Below, one piece after another: positions 42,741 to 50,749 of a DNA stretch of 64,000 nucleotides. The number at the start of each line of letters is the position of its first letter. Position 1 is the first letter of the stretch. This stretch comes from Flavobacterium sp. UBA2787 (GTDB lineage Bacteria; Bacteroidota; Bacteroidia; Flavobacteriales; Flavobacteriaceae), in the NCBI GenBank assembly GCA_002352205.1, contig DEHZ01000002.1, positions 62,001 through 126,000 on the forward strand, written 5' to 3'. The translations under genes were made by a program, and so were the position numbers. A model generated the notes under the pieces. The model worked only from the letters and a program-made list of their open reading frames with translations, searched no databases and had not been told where the DNA came from.

Positions 42741-43415
42741 GTGGGAAGTAAGAATAAATTAAAACGTTTTAAAGAAAATGAAACGTTTCAAAATGTAATA
42801 GAACCAACTCGTGAGGAAGTAGTTTCGGGCGATTTTGAATGGAAAGGAAATTGGAATAAGAACTTTTTTAAAAATGATAATCCAATTGTTTTAGAATTAG
42901 GATGTGGAAAAGGAGAATATTCAGTAGGTTTAGCAGAACGTTATCCTAACAAAAACTTTATCGGAATCGATATTAAAGGTGCTCGATTTTGGCGTGGTGC
43001 AAAAACAGCTGTAGAAACAGGATTGAATAACGTTGGTTTTCTTCGCACACAAATTGAATTAATCGAATATTGCTTTGCCGAAAATGAAGTGGATGAAATT
43101 TGGATAACCTTTCCCGATCCACAAATCAAATACAAACGAACCAAACACAGAATGACAAATACCGAATTTTTACAACGCTATAAAAAAGTGCTCAAAAAAG
43201 ACGGAATTGTTCACCTGAAAACCGATAGCGAATTCATGCACGGCTACACACTTGGTTTATTGCACGGTGAAGGTCACGAAGTGATATATGCCAATCATAA
43301 TGTCTATCGGAATGAAGGTTCACCGGAAGTGGTGACGGCCATTCAAACATTTTACGAAAAGCAATATTTAGAAATTAATAAAGCAATCACATATATTCAA
43401 TTTAAAATAAAGTAA
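42741..43415 (+). CDS. trmB: tRNA (guanine(46)-N7)-methyltransferase
   Basis: TrmB methylates G46 in the tRNA variable loop using S-adenosylmethionine. The 224 residues contain the SAM loop (PIVLELGCGKGEYSVGLAERYP near 48-69), GIDIKGARFWRGAKTA, the family motif EIWITFPDPQIKYKRTKHRMTN near 118-139 and LKTDSEFMHGYTLG. The start is a GTG at 42741 (MGSKNKLKRF), because this is where similarity to other flavobacterial TrmB proteins begins and there is no ATG before the conserved part. The LysE and MGMT-like genes follow with gaps of 10 and 11 bases. Confidence 0.95.
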   Translation: MGSKNKLKRFKENETFQNVIEPTREEVVSGDFEWKGNWNKNFFKNDNPIVLELGCGKGEYSVGLAERYPNKNFIGIDIKGARFWRGAKTAVETGLNNVGFLRTQIELIEYCFAENEVDEIWITFPDPQIKYKRTKHRMTNTEFLQRYKKVLKKDGIVHLKTDSEFMHGYTLGLLHGEGHEVIYANHNVYRNEGSPEVVTAIQTFYEKQYLEINKAITYIQFKIK

Positions 43416-43425
43416 AACGCCATAA

Positions 43426-44058
43426 ATGAACCTCACCCTTCCTATCATCCTCGGACTTTCAGCAGCAGCCATAGGAACAACTCCACCCGGATTGCTCAAC
43501 ATGACTGCCGCAAAAGTGAGTATGCGTGACGGAAGAAATCGTGCGTTATGGTTTGCATTTGGAGCTTCAATAATTGTTTTTTTTCAAACCTTATTGGCTG
43601 TTTTATTTGCTCGGTTTATTGATAGAAGAGCCGATATCAGTGCTGTTTTACAAGAAATTGGTTTAGTCATTTTTACGGTCTTAACGGTTTATTTCTTATG
43701 GATTGCCAAAAAACCTAAAACCAAAAAAAAGAAAGAAGAAATTAAAATGCGAAGCAAATCCAGTCGTTTCTTTTTAGGAATGTTGTTGTCTTTACTTAAT
43801 TTATTTCCAATTCCGTATTATGTTTTTGTGAGTATCACATTAGGTTCGTATGGTTATTTTAATTTTGATACGTTCTTTATTTATTCTTTTTCTGCCGCTT
43901 CAGCCATTGCCGCTTTTTTAGTTTTTTTCGGATACATTTCTTTTTTTAAAGGGAAAGAAAAAAAGGATTCTTTTTTATCCAGAAACATCAATTATGTCAT
44001 CGGTTCTATAACCGGAATAGTAGCATTGATTACTTTGTTCAAAATTTTCTCGCAATAA
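43426..44058 (+). CDS. LysE-family transporter
   Basis: The 210-residue inner-membrane protein has six hydrophobic segments (near 3-23, 39-61, 73-92, 110-132, 142-166, 188-208). The N-terminal IILGLSAAAIGTTPPGLLNMTAAKVSM has the conserved G-x-x-P-P-G of LysE-type exporters of amino acids and related metabolites. A strongly basic cytoplasmic loop (KKPKTKKKKEEIKMRSKS) separates the two halves. The substrate cannot be read from the sequence. It is part of the trmB-lysE-MGMT-like operon. Confidence 0.85.
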   Translation: MNLTLPIILGLSAAAIGTTPPGLLNMTAAKVSMRDGRNRALWFAFGASIIVFFQTLLAVLFARFIDRRADISAVLQEIGLVIFTVLTVYFLWIAKKPKTKKKKEEIKMRSKSSRFFLGMLLSLLNLFPIPYYVFVSITLGSYGYFNFDTFFIYSFSAASAIAAFLVFFGYISFFKGKEKKDSFLSRNINYVIGSITGIVALITLFKIFSQ

Positions 44059-44069
44059 TTTCTTTAAAG

Positions 44070-44399
44070 ATGGAAGAAAATTTTTTTGAAAGAGTGTATA
44101 CCATCGCCAGACAAATTCCGTATGGAAAAGTCACTTCATACGGAGCAATTGCCAAAGCTTTAGGAACAGCTCGTTCAGCCAGAATGGTTGGTTGGGCAAT
44201 GAATGCTTCGCACAATATGGAAGACGTTCCTGCACATCGAGTAGTAAATCGAAAAGGAATACTTTCCGGAAAACATCACTTTCAAGGCACTAATTTAATG
44301 CAACAATTACTGGAAAGCGAAGGTATTGAGGTGGTTGATAATCAGATTGTGGATTTTGAAAAGGTTTTTTGGGAGCCCGAGGTTGGTGATTTGAAGTAA
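44070..44399 (+). CDS. Alkyltransferase-like protein (MGMT family without catalytic cysteine)
   Basis: The 109-residue protein is the DNA-binding domain of O6-alkylguanine-DNA alkyltransferase: IPYGKVTSYGAIAKALG (helix-turn-helix, 16-32), ARMVGWAMNAS with the Arg finger (Arg38), and VPAHRVV at 53-59. Active enzymes have P-C-H-R-V; here the cysteine is Ala55, so methyl transfer is impossible. Alkyltransferase-like proteins with Ala or Trp at this site bind O6-alkylguanine and hand it to nucleotide excision repair. The length also fits ATL, since no N-terminal domain is present. It lies at the end of the trmB operon. Confidence 0.9.
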   Translation: MEENFFERVYTIARQIPYGKVTSYGAIAKALGTARSARMVGWAMNASHNMEDVPAHRVVNRKGILSGKHHFQGTNLMQQLLESEGIEVVDNQIVDFEKVFWEPEVGDLK

Positions 44400-44448
44400 T
44401 TAAACAACATTTTAGTTTTTGCTAAATTAGAAATTGCTAAATATTTCA

Positions 44449-45213
44449 TTAGTTAGTTTCAAATATAAATCTTGTTGTACCGTCATTATGATTAATTATT
44501 CTTTTGTTCTTCAAATTAATAGTTAAATCCTTTTGGGTAAGAATAAATTCGTCCAAAAAGTCTTTTTCTGTCATTCCTTGTCCGCCAATAAATTCATAAT
44601 GACCTTTTGTTTTTTCAACTTCAAAATTTCTGAAAGAGTTTAGTCCATAAGAAAAATCGTTAAGTATTATATTATTTCGTATTTTCCAAAATAGAAATCT
44701 GGTGCTAAGAACTTCTGGTTCATCTCCGATTTTGAAGATTTTCAATTTATTACCTTTGAATGAATATCCTAATAATTTACCTTTATATTTTCCTGCATCT
44801 AAACTGTCAAGATTAATTGTTTCACCGTCTGATTTAGCGAAATCACCCAACTTTGTTTGATTAATGAAGAATGTCGCTTTGTTTAGTGAGTACCCACAAA
44901 CTCCTTTATTAAAAATCATAAAACCGTTTCCGTAAAATGCTAATGAGAAAATGAGTGTTGCTAAGATTGTCCACCATCTTGAAAGATCTTTAAACTTCCA
45001 AACACTCGCAATGAACAAAACTACAGAGCTTGTCATCATTGAATATCCAACAAGTCGAGAAGTCAAAACTGGATAATAGACTCTGCAAGTTGAACTACAG
45101 CCACAACCAAAGTCACTATGAAAAAAGTTCTCAATAGAATAGTATAAAAGACCCAACAATGCCGTCAAGATTATTGTCAATATAATTCCTACTATCTTCT
45201 TAGTTTTAGTCAT
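44449..45213 (-). CDS. Membrane protein of unknown function
   Basis: The 254-residue protein has an N-terminal membrane helix (about 7-27), a short cysteine-rich loop (FGCGCSSTCRVYYP, with Cys at about 37-43), two more helices (about 55-72 and 79-99) and a soluble C-terminal domain of about 150 residues with alternating beta-like stretches (GKLLGYSFKGNKLKIFKIGDEP, LTINLKNKRIINHNDGTTRFIF). I do not recognise a family. It and the next gene look like accessory cargo between conserved blocks. Their flanks carry no transposase or clear inverted repeat. Confidence 0.65.
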   Translation of the reverse strand: MTKTKKIVGIILTIILTALLGLLYYSIENFFHSDFGCGCSSTCRVYYPVLTSRLVGYSMMTSSVVLFIASVWKFKDLSRWWTILATLIFSLAFYGNGFMIFNKGVCGYSLNKATFFINQTKLGDFAKSDGETINLDSLDAGKYKGKLLGYSFKGNKLKIFKIGDEPEVLSTRFLFWKIRNNIILNDFSYGLNSFRNFEVEKTKGHYEFIGGQGMTEKDFLDEFILTQKDLTINLKNKRIINHNDGTTRFIFETN

Positions 45214-45284
45214 TTAGTTGTTTTGTTGGGTGCCGTCTTTTATCCTGACCGCTAAATGTTTCCTACTCAAAAATCAATCTCCTT

Positions 45285-45869
45285 TTATTTTTCTTTACTA
45301 TTTATTATTTCCGCCATTCGAATCAAATAATCCTCCAAATTTTCACCTTCATTTTTCGGAATCATTTCTATTGCACTCGAAAAACTATTGATTAATCGTT
45401 CATTGCGTTCAAAAATTTCGACTAATGTTTCTTTATCTCTCGTTTCCCAAAATTTTCCTTCGTCATAACATTCAAATTTTTTGAGGTATTTTGTCTTGAC
45501 ATAATCCAATAAAAGTATGATTTTTTGATGAATTTCAGGAGTTGAAAATTGTGTTTTTGTTGAAATTGTATATAACATAATCCCATTGATGGATGGATCA
45601 ATTTGCAAATGATTGTGATTTAAAATTCCACACATTTTTCCATTATTCAAAAATGAAAAACAAACTGGTTCCGAACCTGGTGGATTTAACATTATTCCAT
45701 ATAAATTCTTTTTGTCAATTTCTTTTGAAAAACTATCTTTTGGAAATTTATCTTCAAAAACAAAATATTTCCATTCATTCGTTTTTGCAATATCTTTTAT
45801 TTCATCAATTAATTCTGAAAGTAATGATGCAGATTTTAATTTTCCGCTGTAATGAATAGTTAATCCCAT
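45285..45869 (-). CDS. Hypothetical cytoplasmic protein (MGLTIHYSG type)
   Basis: The 194-residue protein lacks a signal peptide and membrane segments. It begins MGLTIHYSGKLKSASLLSEL, an opening I associate with a scattered family of bacterial hypothetical proteins. LYGIMLNPPGSEPVCFSFLNNGKMCGI and TKTQFSTPEIHQKIILLLDYVKTKYLKKFECYDEGKFWET are further conserved-looking stretches. No function is known. It lies 71 bases upstream of the unknown membrane protein gene, in the same direction. Confidence 0.65.
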   Translation of the reverse strand: MGLTIHYSGKLKSASLLSELIDEIKDIAKTNEWKYFVFEDKFPKDSFSKEIDKKNLYGIMLNPPGSEPVCFSFLNNGKMCGILNHNHLQIDPSINGIMLYTISTKTQFSTPEIHQKIILLLDYVKTKYLKKFECYDEGKFWETRDKETLVEIFERNERLINSFSSAIEMIPKNEGENLEDYLIRMAEIINSKEK

Positions 45870-45880
45870 ATTTCGTATTT

Positions 45881-45904
45881 TTTCCTAATTTTTCCTAATT
45901 TTTC
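45881..45904. repeat. 10-bp tandem repeat (TTTCCTAATT, two copies plus partial)
   Basis: TTTCCTAATT is present at 45881-45890 and 45891-45900, with a third partial copy (TTTC) following. It lies just upstream of the hypothetical gene that starts at 45869 and may be simple slippage. Confidence 0.5.
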
Positions 45905-45929
45905 AAAAATTTACAAATAATTACAAATC

Positions 45930-47258
45930 TCATTCCACCAAACAAATAATAAATCGTGTTTTATTTTCATCCATTTGATAATTCAGATAACCACCGTGAG
46001 CTTCAATAATATTTTTTGATAAGGTCAATCCAATGCCGGCTCCTTCTTTTCGGGTGGTGAAAAACGGTAGAAAAATTTTGTCTTCAATTTCTGCATCAAT
46101 ACCAATTCCTGAATCGGAAATAGAAATAAACAATCGTTTGTTCTTTTGTTCAGCCGAAATTTCAATGATTTTTTCGTCTTTTCCTTCCAAAGCATACAAA
46201 CTATTGGTTAATAAATTAATCAGCACTTGTTCCATTTGAAGTGAATCAACCATAATCCATCTATTGAAAGAAATAGTATTTTTAATAATAATATTTTCTT
46301 TTTTAAACAATGGATTCATCAATTGAAGTGCGTTTTTCATCAACTGATTGAGTTCTGTTTTTTCCTTTTTAGGAGATGGAAGCATTGCTATTTTCCGATA
46401 GCTTTCCACAAAATTTTGCAGATGATTGCTACGGTGAATCATCGTAGAAACACTTTCTTTAATGTCGTCTAAATCGTCTTTTGAAAGCGAATCTTGTTGC
46501 ATCAACTCATTCAAATTCTGAGTAAGCGAACGAATAGGCGTAATCGAATTCATCAATTCGTGCGAGATGACTTTCATCAAATTAATCCAAGCTTCTTTTT
46601 CTTTTTTCTCAACTACTTTTTGAATGGAATCCAACAATACAATGTAATATTCCTGGTTGTAAGCTTTTGTTTTTGAAGCTTGAAGCATAAAGGTTTGGGC
46701 GTCTTCTTTGTTCACTCGAATTTGCAGAGACGTTTTCAATTCTTCAAAATTTCGTTCTTCAATAATTTCGCAAAGCGAAGGCAATTGATTTTTTAAATAC
46801 ATCCATTTTGACACTTTCGGAACCATAAAATGACTCGAAAAATAGTCGTTCATCAAAAAAATATTCCAGTCTTCTTCTGATTTTTGAAGAATTAAAACAC
46901 CGGTTTCAATATTGTTCAAAATGGATCGATAAACCAAATCTTTCGAAACTTGTTCGTTTTGATTCTGTTTCAATGAATCATATAATCGAAACAAATTTTT
47001 ATAATTATCATACGATTTATGTTTAGAAAAATCCGCCGAAAAATCATTGTTTAAAATCGCTGCAATGGTTTTATCATAAAATAAAAACGTATTTCGAAGA
47101 AAAGAAAAAAACTCAATTCCCATTAATAAAAAAAGTAAAAAGCCAAAAATTGATGAATAAACTAAGGAGTTATACAACAACAAAAAACTGCCGATAAATA
47201 CCAAAAGCAATAGTAATAATCGGATAAAAAGTTGATGATATAATTTTAAATTTTTCAA
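45930..47258 (-). CDS. NtrB/NtrY-like sensor histidine kinase
   Basis: This is a 442-residue membrane kinase. Two adjacent helices (about 11-29 and 33-55) form the only membrane part. A PAS-like region (about 110-220: YRSILNNIETGVLIL...IFLMNDYFSSHF) precedes the phosphoacceptor box VISHELMNSITPI (His233). The ATPase domain has the N box (QVLINLLTNSLYALEG), G1 (ISDSGIGIDAEIEDKIFLPFFTTRKEGAGIGLTL) and G2. Its stop lies 61 bases from the start of the unknown gene below, and its start lies 12 bases after the sigma-54 response regulator gene, so the two form a two-component operon. Confidence 0.9.
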   Translation of the reverse strand: MKNLKLYHQLFIRLLLLLLVFIGSFLLLYNSLVYSSIFGFLLFLLMGIEFFSFLRNTFLFYDKTIAAILNNDFSADFSKHKSYDNYKNLFRLYDSLKQNQNEQVSKDLVYRSILNNIETGVLILQKSEEDWNIFLMNDYFSSHFMVPKVSKWMYLKNQLPSLCEIIEERNFEELKTSLQIRVNKEDAQTFMLQASKTKAYNQEYYIVLLDSIQKVVEKKEKEAWINLMKVISHELMNSITPIRSLTQNLNELMQQDSLSKDDLDDIKESVSTMIHRSNHLQNFVESYRKIAMLPSPKKEKTELNQLMKNALQLMNPLFKKENIIIKNTISFNRWIMVDSLQMEQVLINLLTNSLYALEGKDEKIIEISAEQKNKRLFISISDSGIGIDAEIEDKIFLPFFTTRKEGAGIGLTLSKNIIEAHGGYLNYQMDENKTRFIICLVE

Positions 47259-47270
47259 ACCTATTTGTGA

Positions 47271-48623
47271 TTAATCGGTTGAACCCAAATTGTATTTTTC
47301 CATTCTTCGATACAAAGCCGCTCTTGAAAGTCCGAGTTCTTCCGCCGATTTACTAATGTTGAAATTGTTTTTATTCAACACTTTTTCAATGGAAATTTTT
47401 TCAATGTCGGACAAGGGCATTTCTTCCATTTCAATGAGTGAAAAGTTTATCACATCCAAATCTAAATCGGAACTTTTGATGGTATTGTTTTCACACAAAA
47501 TCACAGCACGTTCAATGCGGTTTTCCATCTCGCGAATGTTTCCTTTCCAAGCGTGTTTCTGAATTTGTTCCAACGCTTTTTCATCAAAAACAATTTCCTC
47601 TCGCTCATATTTTTCAGTAATTTTTTCTAATAAAAAAGTAGCCAACGGAACAATATCTTCTTTTCGTTCGTGAAGCGAAGGAAGTTTAATTTCCATTGTA
47701 TTGATGCGGTAATACAAATCTTCTCTGAAATTTTTTGTGTTGACTTCTTTTTTCAAATCAAGATTTGTCGCCGTAATAATTCGAATATTCAAAGGTCTAG
47801 CCTTGGATTCACCCACTCGTGTAACCGATTTATTTTGAATAACTTGCAATAATTTAGTTTGCAAATGTAACGGTACATTGCCAATTTCATCTAAAAAAAT
47901 CGTACCGTTTTGAGCCGCTTCAAATCGTCCCGGCGTATCGTTTTTAGCATCTGTAAAAGCTCCTTTTACATAGCCAAACAACTCACTTTCAAAAATACTT
48001 TCACTCAGCGAACCCAAATCAACGTGCACAAAAGGTTCTTTTTTTCGGTTGGATTGTTGATGAATATAATGTGCTAAAACAAACTTTCCTGTTCCGTTTT
48101 CACCTAAAATCAAAACATTTGCATCTGTTTTAGCTACTTTGTCCGCTAAAGAATATGCTTTTTGAATAGCTATCGATTTTCCGATGAAAAAAGAATCTAA
48201 CTTTTCTGAAGTTATCGATTTCTTTCTAACTTTTCGGCTTTCATCAACAGCAAATTTCACAACTGAAACCAATTTTTCATTGTCCCATGGTTTTAAAATA
48301 TAATCAAAAGCTCCTAATTTCAATCCTTCAACGGCGGTTTCAACTTTTCCAAAAGCAGTCATTAAAATCACAGTCGTTTTAGGTGAAAGCGTTTTGATTT
48401 CCTTCAACAAATAAATTCCTTCTCTTCCGTCTTCAAAACCAATACGGTAATTCATATCGAGCAAAACGACGTCAATCTCATTATCAGCCAAAAGCTCAAC
48501 AACTTTTTTAGGATTATTGATCGTAAAAATAGTTTCAAAATGTTTCTTCAAAACCATTTTACAAGCAAAAAGAATGTCTTCTTGATCGTCAATGATTAAA
48601 ATGTTGGCATTTGTTTTTTTCAT
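47271..48623 (-). CDS. NtrC-family sigma-54-dependent response regulator
   Basis: The protein has 450 residues from MKKTNANILIIDDQ; the upstream ATG at 48665 would add an unrelated tail. The receiver domain has Asp56 as phosphoacceptor (VVLLDMNYRIGFEDG, an unusual form with NYR instead of MMP). The AAA+ domain has Walker A GENGTGKF (174-181), the sigma-54 contact loop GAFTDA (221-226, usually GAFTGA), Walker B IFLDEIG and the sensor region RIITATN. A Fis-type helix-turn-helix ends the protein (ISKSAEELGLSRAALYRRM). It should activate sigma-54 promoters, most likely that of the divergent efflux operon. Confidence 0.92.
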   Translation of the reverse strand: MKKTNANILIIDDQEDILFACKMVLKKHFETIFTINNPKKVVELLADNEIDVVLLDMNYRIGFEDGREGIYLLKEIKTLSPKTTVILMTAFGKVETAVEGLKLGAFDYILKPWDNEKLVSVVKFAVDESRKVRKKSITSEKLDSFFIGKSIAIQKAYSLADKVAKTDANVLILGENGTGKFVLAHYIHQQSNRKKEPFVHVDLGSLSESIFESELFGYVKGAFTDAKNDTPGRFEAAQNGTIFLDEIGNVPLHLQTKLLQVIQNKSVTRVGESKARPLNIRIITATNLDLKKEVNTKNFREDLYYRINTMEIKLPSLHERKEDIVPLATFLLEKITEKYEREEIVFDEKALEQIQKHAWKGNIREMENRIERAVILCENNTIKSSDLDLDVINFSLIEMEEMPLSDIEKISIEKVLNKNNFNISKSAEELGLSRAALYRRMEKYNLGSTD

Positions 48624-48724
48624 AAGCTGTTCAATTGCGAACAATCTGTGTCCGAAAATGAACACTTGATTTTTTGTTGATTTTGAGATGAGTTAAAAAT
48701 CAATACGTTACAAAACTTTAATTT

Positions 48725-48740
48725 TTGGCACAAAATTGAT
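48725..48740 (+). promoter_or_regulatory. Possible sigma-54 promoter of the efflux operon
   Basis: TTGGCAC (48725-48731) matches the sigma-54 -24 element exactly. It is followed after 4 bases by TTGAT (48736-48740), a weaker -12 element (consensus TTGCW) with spacing one base short. The ATG of the HlyD gene follows at 48766. The adjacent sigma-54 activator gene makes the call plausible. Confidence 0.5.
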
Positions 48741-48765
48741 ATAAACCATTACAAATAAATGTATT

Positions 48766-50010
48766 ATGGACACCATCGTTCCTCGTAAAAATAGAAAAAA
48801 TAAATACATACTGATCGCTTCTGTAGTTTTTTTGCTATTGACTGTTTTGGTCGTGATGAGTATGACCAAAAAAAGAAGTTTAGATGTTTCTTCTTCGGAA
48901 GTTTCAATTAAATCCGTTATGGTTGAAAATTTTGAAGATTATATTGTTTTTCAGGCGAAAGTTGAACCTTTAAATTCAATGCTGATTAATGTCATTGAAG
49001 GTGGTTCCATTCAGGAAATTTTTGTTGAAAACGGCGATTTTGTCGAAAAAGGTCAGCCTTTAGCTCGATTATACAACCCAAATACCGAATTAAGTTTTAT
49101 GAATCAAGAAACGGCGATGATTGAACAAATCAATAATTTGAATAAAGCCAAACTCGATTTGCGAACACAGGAATTAAATTTGGCAAAAGATTTAATTTCT
49201 ATTGAACACGATTATTTTGACGCCAAAAATTTATATGATTTGAATCAGAAATTATACAAACAAGAAATTCTTTCCAAAAATGAATGGGAAACTACGCAGG
49301 AAAATTTTCGATATCAAACCGAACGAAAAAACATCATTCAACAAAGTGTTCAAAAGGAGAAAAAAGACAATCAAATTTTAATCGCACAAATCAATCAATC
49401 GCAAGGAATTATGCAAAAAAGTTTGCAAATCTTACGTGAAAACAAAAAGAATTTTTTAGTGGTGGCATCCTTGGCAGGAAGGCTTTCATCATTTGAACCA
49501 GTCTTAGGAAAAAATTACTCCGCCGGAGAAACCATCGGTAAAATTGATGTGATGAAAGGCTATAAATTAATGGCTGATGTGGATGAGTTTTATTTGGAAA
49601 AAGTCTCTGAAGGTCAAAAAGCAAACATCGAATACAAAGAGAAAATAATTTCAGTTATCGTTTCCAAAGTAATTCCGGAAGTAAAAAATGGTCGGTTTCA
49701 AGTAGAATTGCAGTTTGCAAACAATAAAGAACTCGATTTACGTCAAGGATTAAGCTTTGGAGTACGACTTTTATTATCCGAAAAAACAAAATCAACCGTC
49801 ATTCCAAAAGGAAGTTTTTATCAGGAAACTGCCGGAAAATGGATTTTTGTTGTCAATGGTGATAAAGCAGAACGCAGAGAAATTAAATTAGGAAGAGAAA
49901 ATCCATTGTATTATGAAGTGCTTTCCGGATTAAAAGTTGGCGAAAAAGTAATAACTTCCGGTTATAAAGATTATGCAGAAGTAGAAGTTTTAAATTTAAA
50001 TAAAAATTAA
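48766..50010 (+). CDS. HlyD/MacA-like periplasmic adaptor
   Basis: The 414-residue protein has one N-terminal membrane anchor (about 14-33, ILIASVVFLLLTVLVVM). Then comes the split biotinyl-lipoyl domain (GGSIQEIFVENGDFVEKGQPLARLYNP, near 72-98), a long coiled-coil hairpin (about 110-225) and the beta-barrel and membrane-proximal domains (KVGEKVITSGYKDYAEVEVLN near the end). It links the inner-membrane ABC transporter to the TolC-type channel encoded downstream. It is the first gene of the operon HlyD, ATPase, permease, TolC. Confidence 0.92.
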   Translation: MDTIVPRKNRKNKYILIASVVFLLLTVLVVMSMTKKRSLDVSSSEVSIKSVMVENFEDYIVFQAKVEPLNSMLINVIEGGSIQEIFVENGDFVEKGQPLARLYNPNTELSFMNQETAMIEQINNLNKAKLDLRTQELNLAKDLISIEHDYFDAKNLYDLNQKLYKQEILSKNEWETTQENFRYQTERKNIIQQSVQKEKKDNQILIAQINQSQGIMQKSLQILRENKKNFLVVASLAGRLSSFEPVLGKNYSAGETIGKIDVMKGYKLMADVDEFYLEKVSEGQKANIEYKEKIISVIVSKVIPEVKNGRFQVELQFANNKELDLRQGLSFGVRLLLSEKTKSTVIPKGSFYQETAGKWIFVVNGDKAERREIKLGRENPLYYEVLSGLKVGEKVITSGYKDYAEVEVLNLNKN

Positions 50011-50033
50011 TCATCAATCAAAAAACGAATAAT

Positions 50034-50738
50034 ATGATCACAATCAAAAAATTATCAAAAATTTTCCGAACCGAAGAAGTAGAAACCAAAGCATTAAACG
50101 AAATTGATTTGGTTGTCAATCAAGGTGAATTCATTACCATTATGGGAGCTTCCGGTTGCGGAAAATCAACTTTGCTCAATATTGTGGGTTTGTTAGACAG
50201 TGCTTCAGGAGGAAGTTATCAATTGTTGAATCAGGAAATGAATGGTTTGAGTGAATCAGAAAAATCGAAAATCAGAAAACAAAACATTGGATTTATTTTT
50301 CAAAATTTCAACTTGATTGATGAACTTTCCGTGTTTGACAATATCGAATTACCACTTATTTATAACAATGTTCCAACGTCAGAAAGAAAGAAAAAAGTTG
50401 AAGCAATTGCCGAACGTTTGGCAATTTCACATCGTTTAAAACATTTTCCACAACAGCTTTCCGGCGGTCAGCAGCAAAGAGTTGCCGTGGCTAGAGCTTT
50501 AATTAATGATCCAAAAATCATTTTGGCTGATGAACCTACCGGAAATTTAGACAGTAAAAACGGTAATGAAGTGATGGAATTGTTAACCGATTTACACGCC
50601 AATGGAGCCACTATTTTAATGGTAACGCATTCTGATTATGACGCTTCTTTTTCGCAAAAAACCATTTATATGAAAGACGGAATGGTGATTTCAGAAAAAC
50701 AAAACAGTAGAAATGTTGACGTATTGGTAACCAATTAA
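50034..50738 (+). CDS. MacB/LolD-like ABC transporter ATP-binding protein
   Basis: The 234-residue ATPase has Walker A GASGCGKS (38-45), the Q-loop (NIGFIFQNFNLIDELSVFDNI), the signature LSGGQQQRVAVARAL and Walker B IILADEPTGNLDS with the H-loop VTHSD. The sequence is of the MacB/LolD/FtsE type, which pairs with FtsX-like permeases for mechanotransmission rather than classical transport. The permease gene starts 11 bases downstream. Confidence 0.95.
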   Translation: MITIKKLSKIFRTEEVETKALNEIDLVVNQGEFITIMGASGCGKSTLLNIVGLLDSASGGSYQLLNQEMNGLSESEKSKIRKQNIGFIFQNFNLIDELSVFDNIELPLIYNNVPTSERKKKVEAIAERLAISHRLKHFPQQLSGGQQQRVAVARALINDPKIILADEPTGNLDSKNGNEVMELLTDLHANGATILMVTHSDYDASFSQKTIYMKDGMVISEKQNSRNVDVLVTN

Positions 50739-50749
50739 ACAGTGAAATT

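Noticed and set aside
45214-45284. Possible integron attC core (GTTGGGT near 45228) before the unknown membrane protein gene
   Set aside because: GTTGGGT fits the GTTRRRY core, but its orientation to the gene is wrong, no partner RYYYAAC is found at a suitable distance and no second site flanks the gene.
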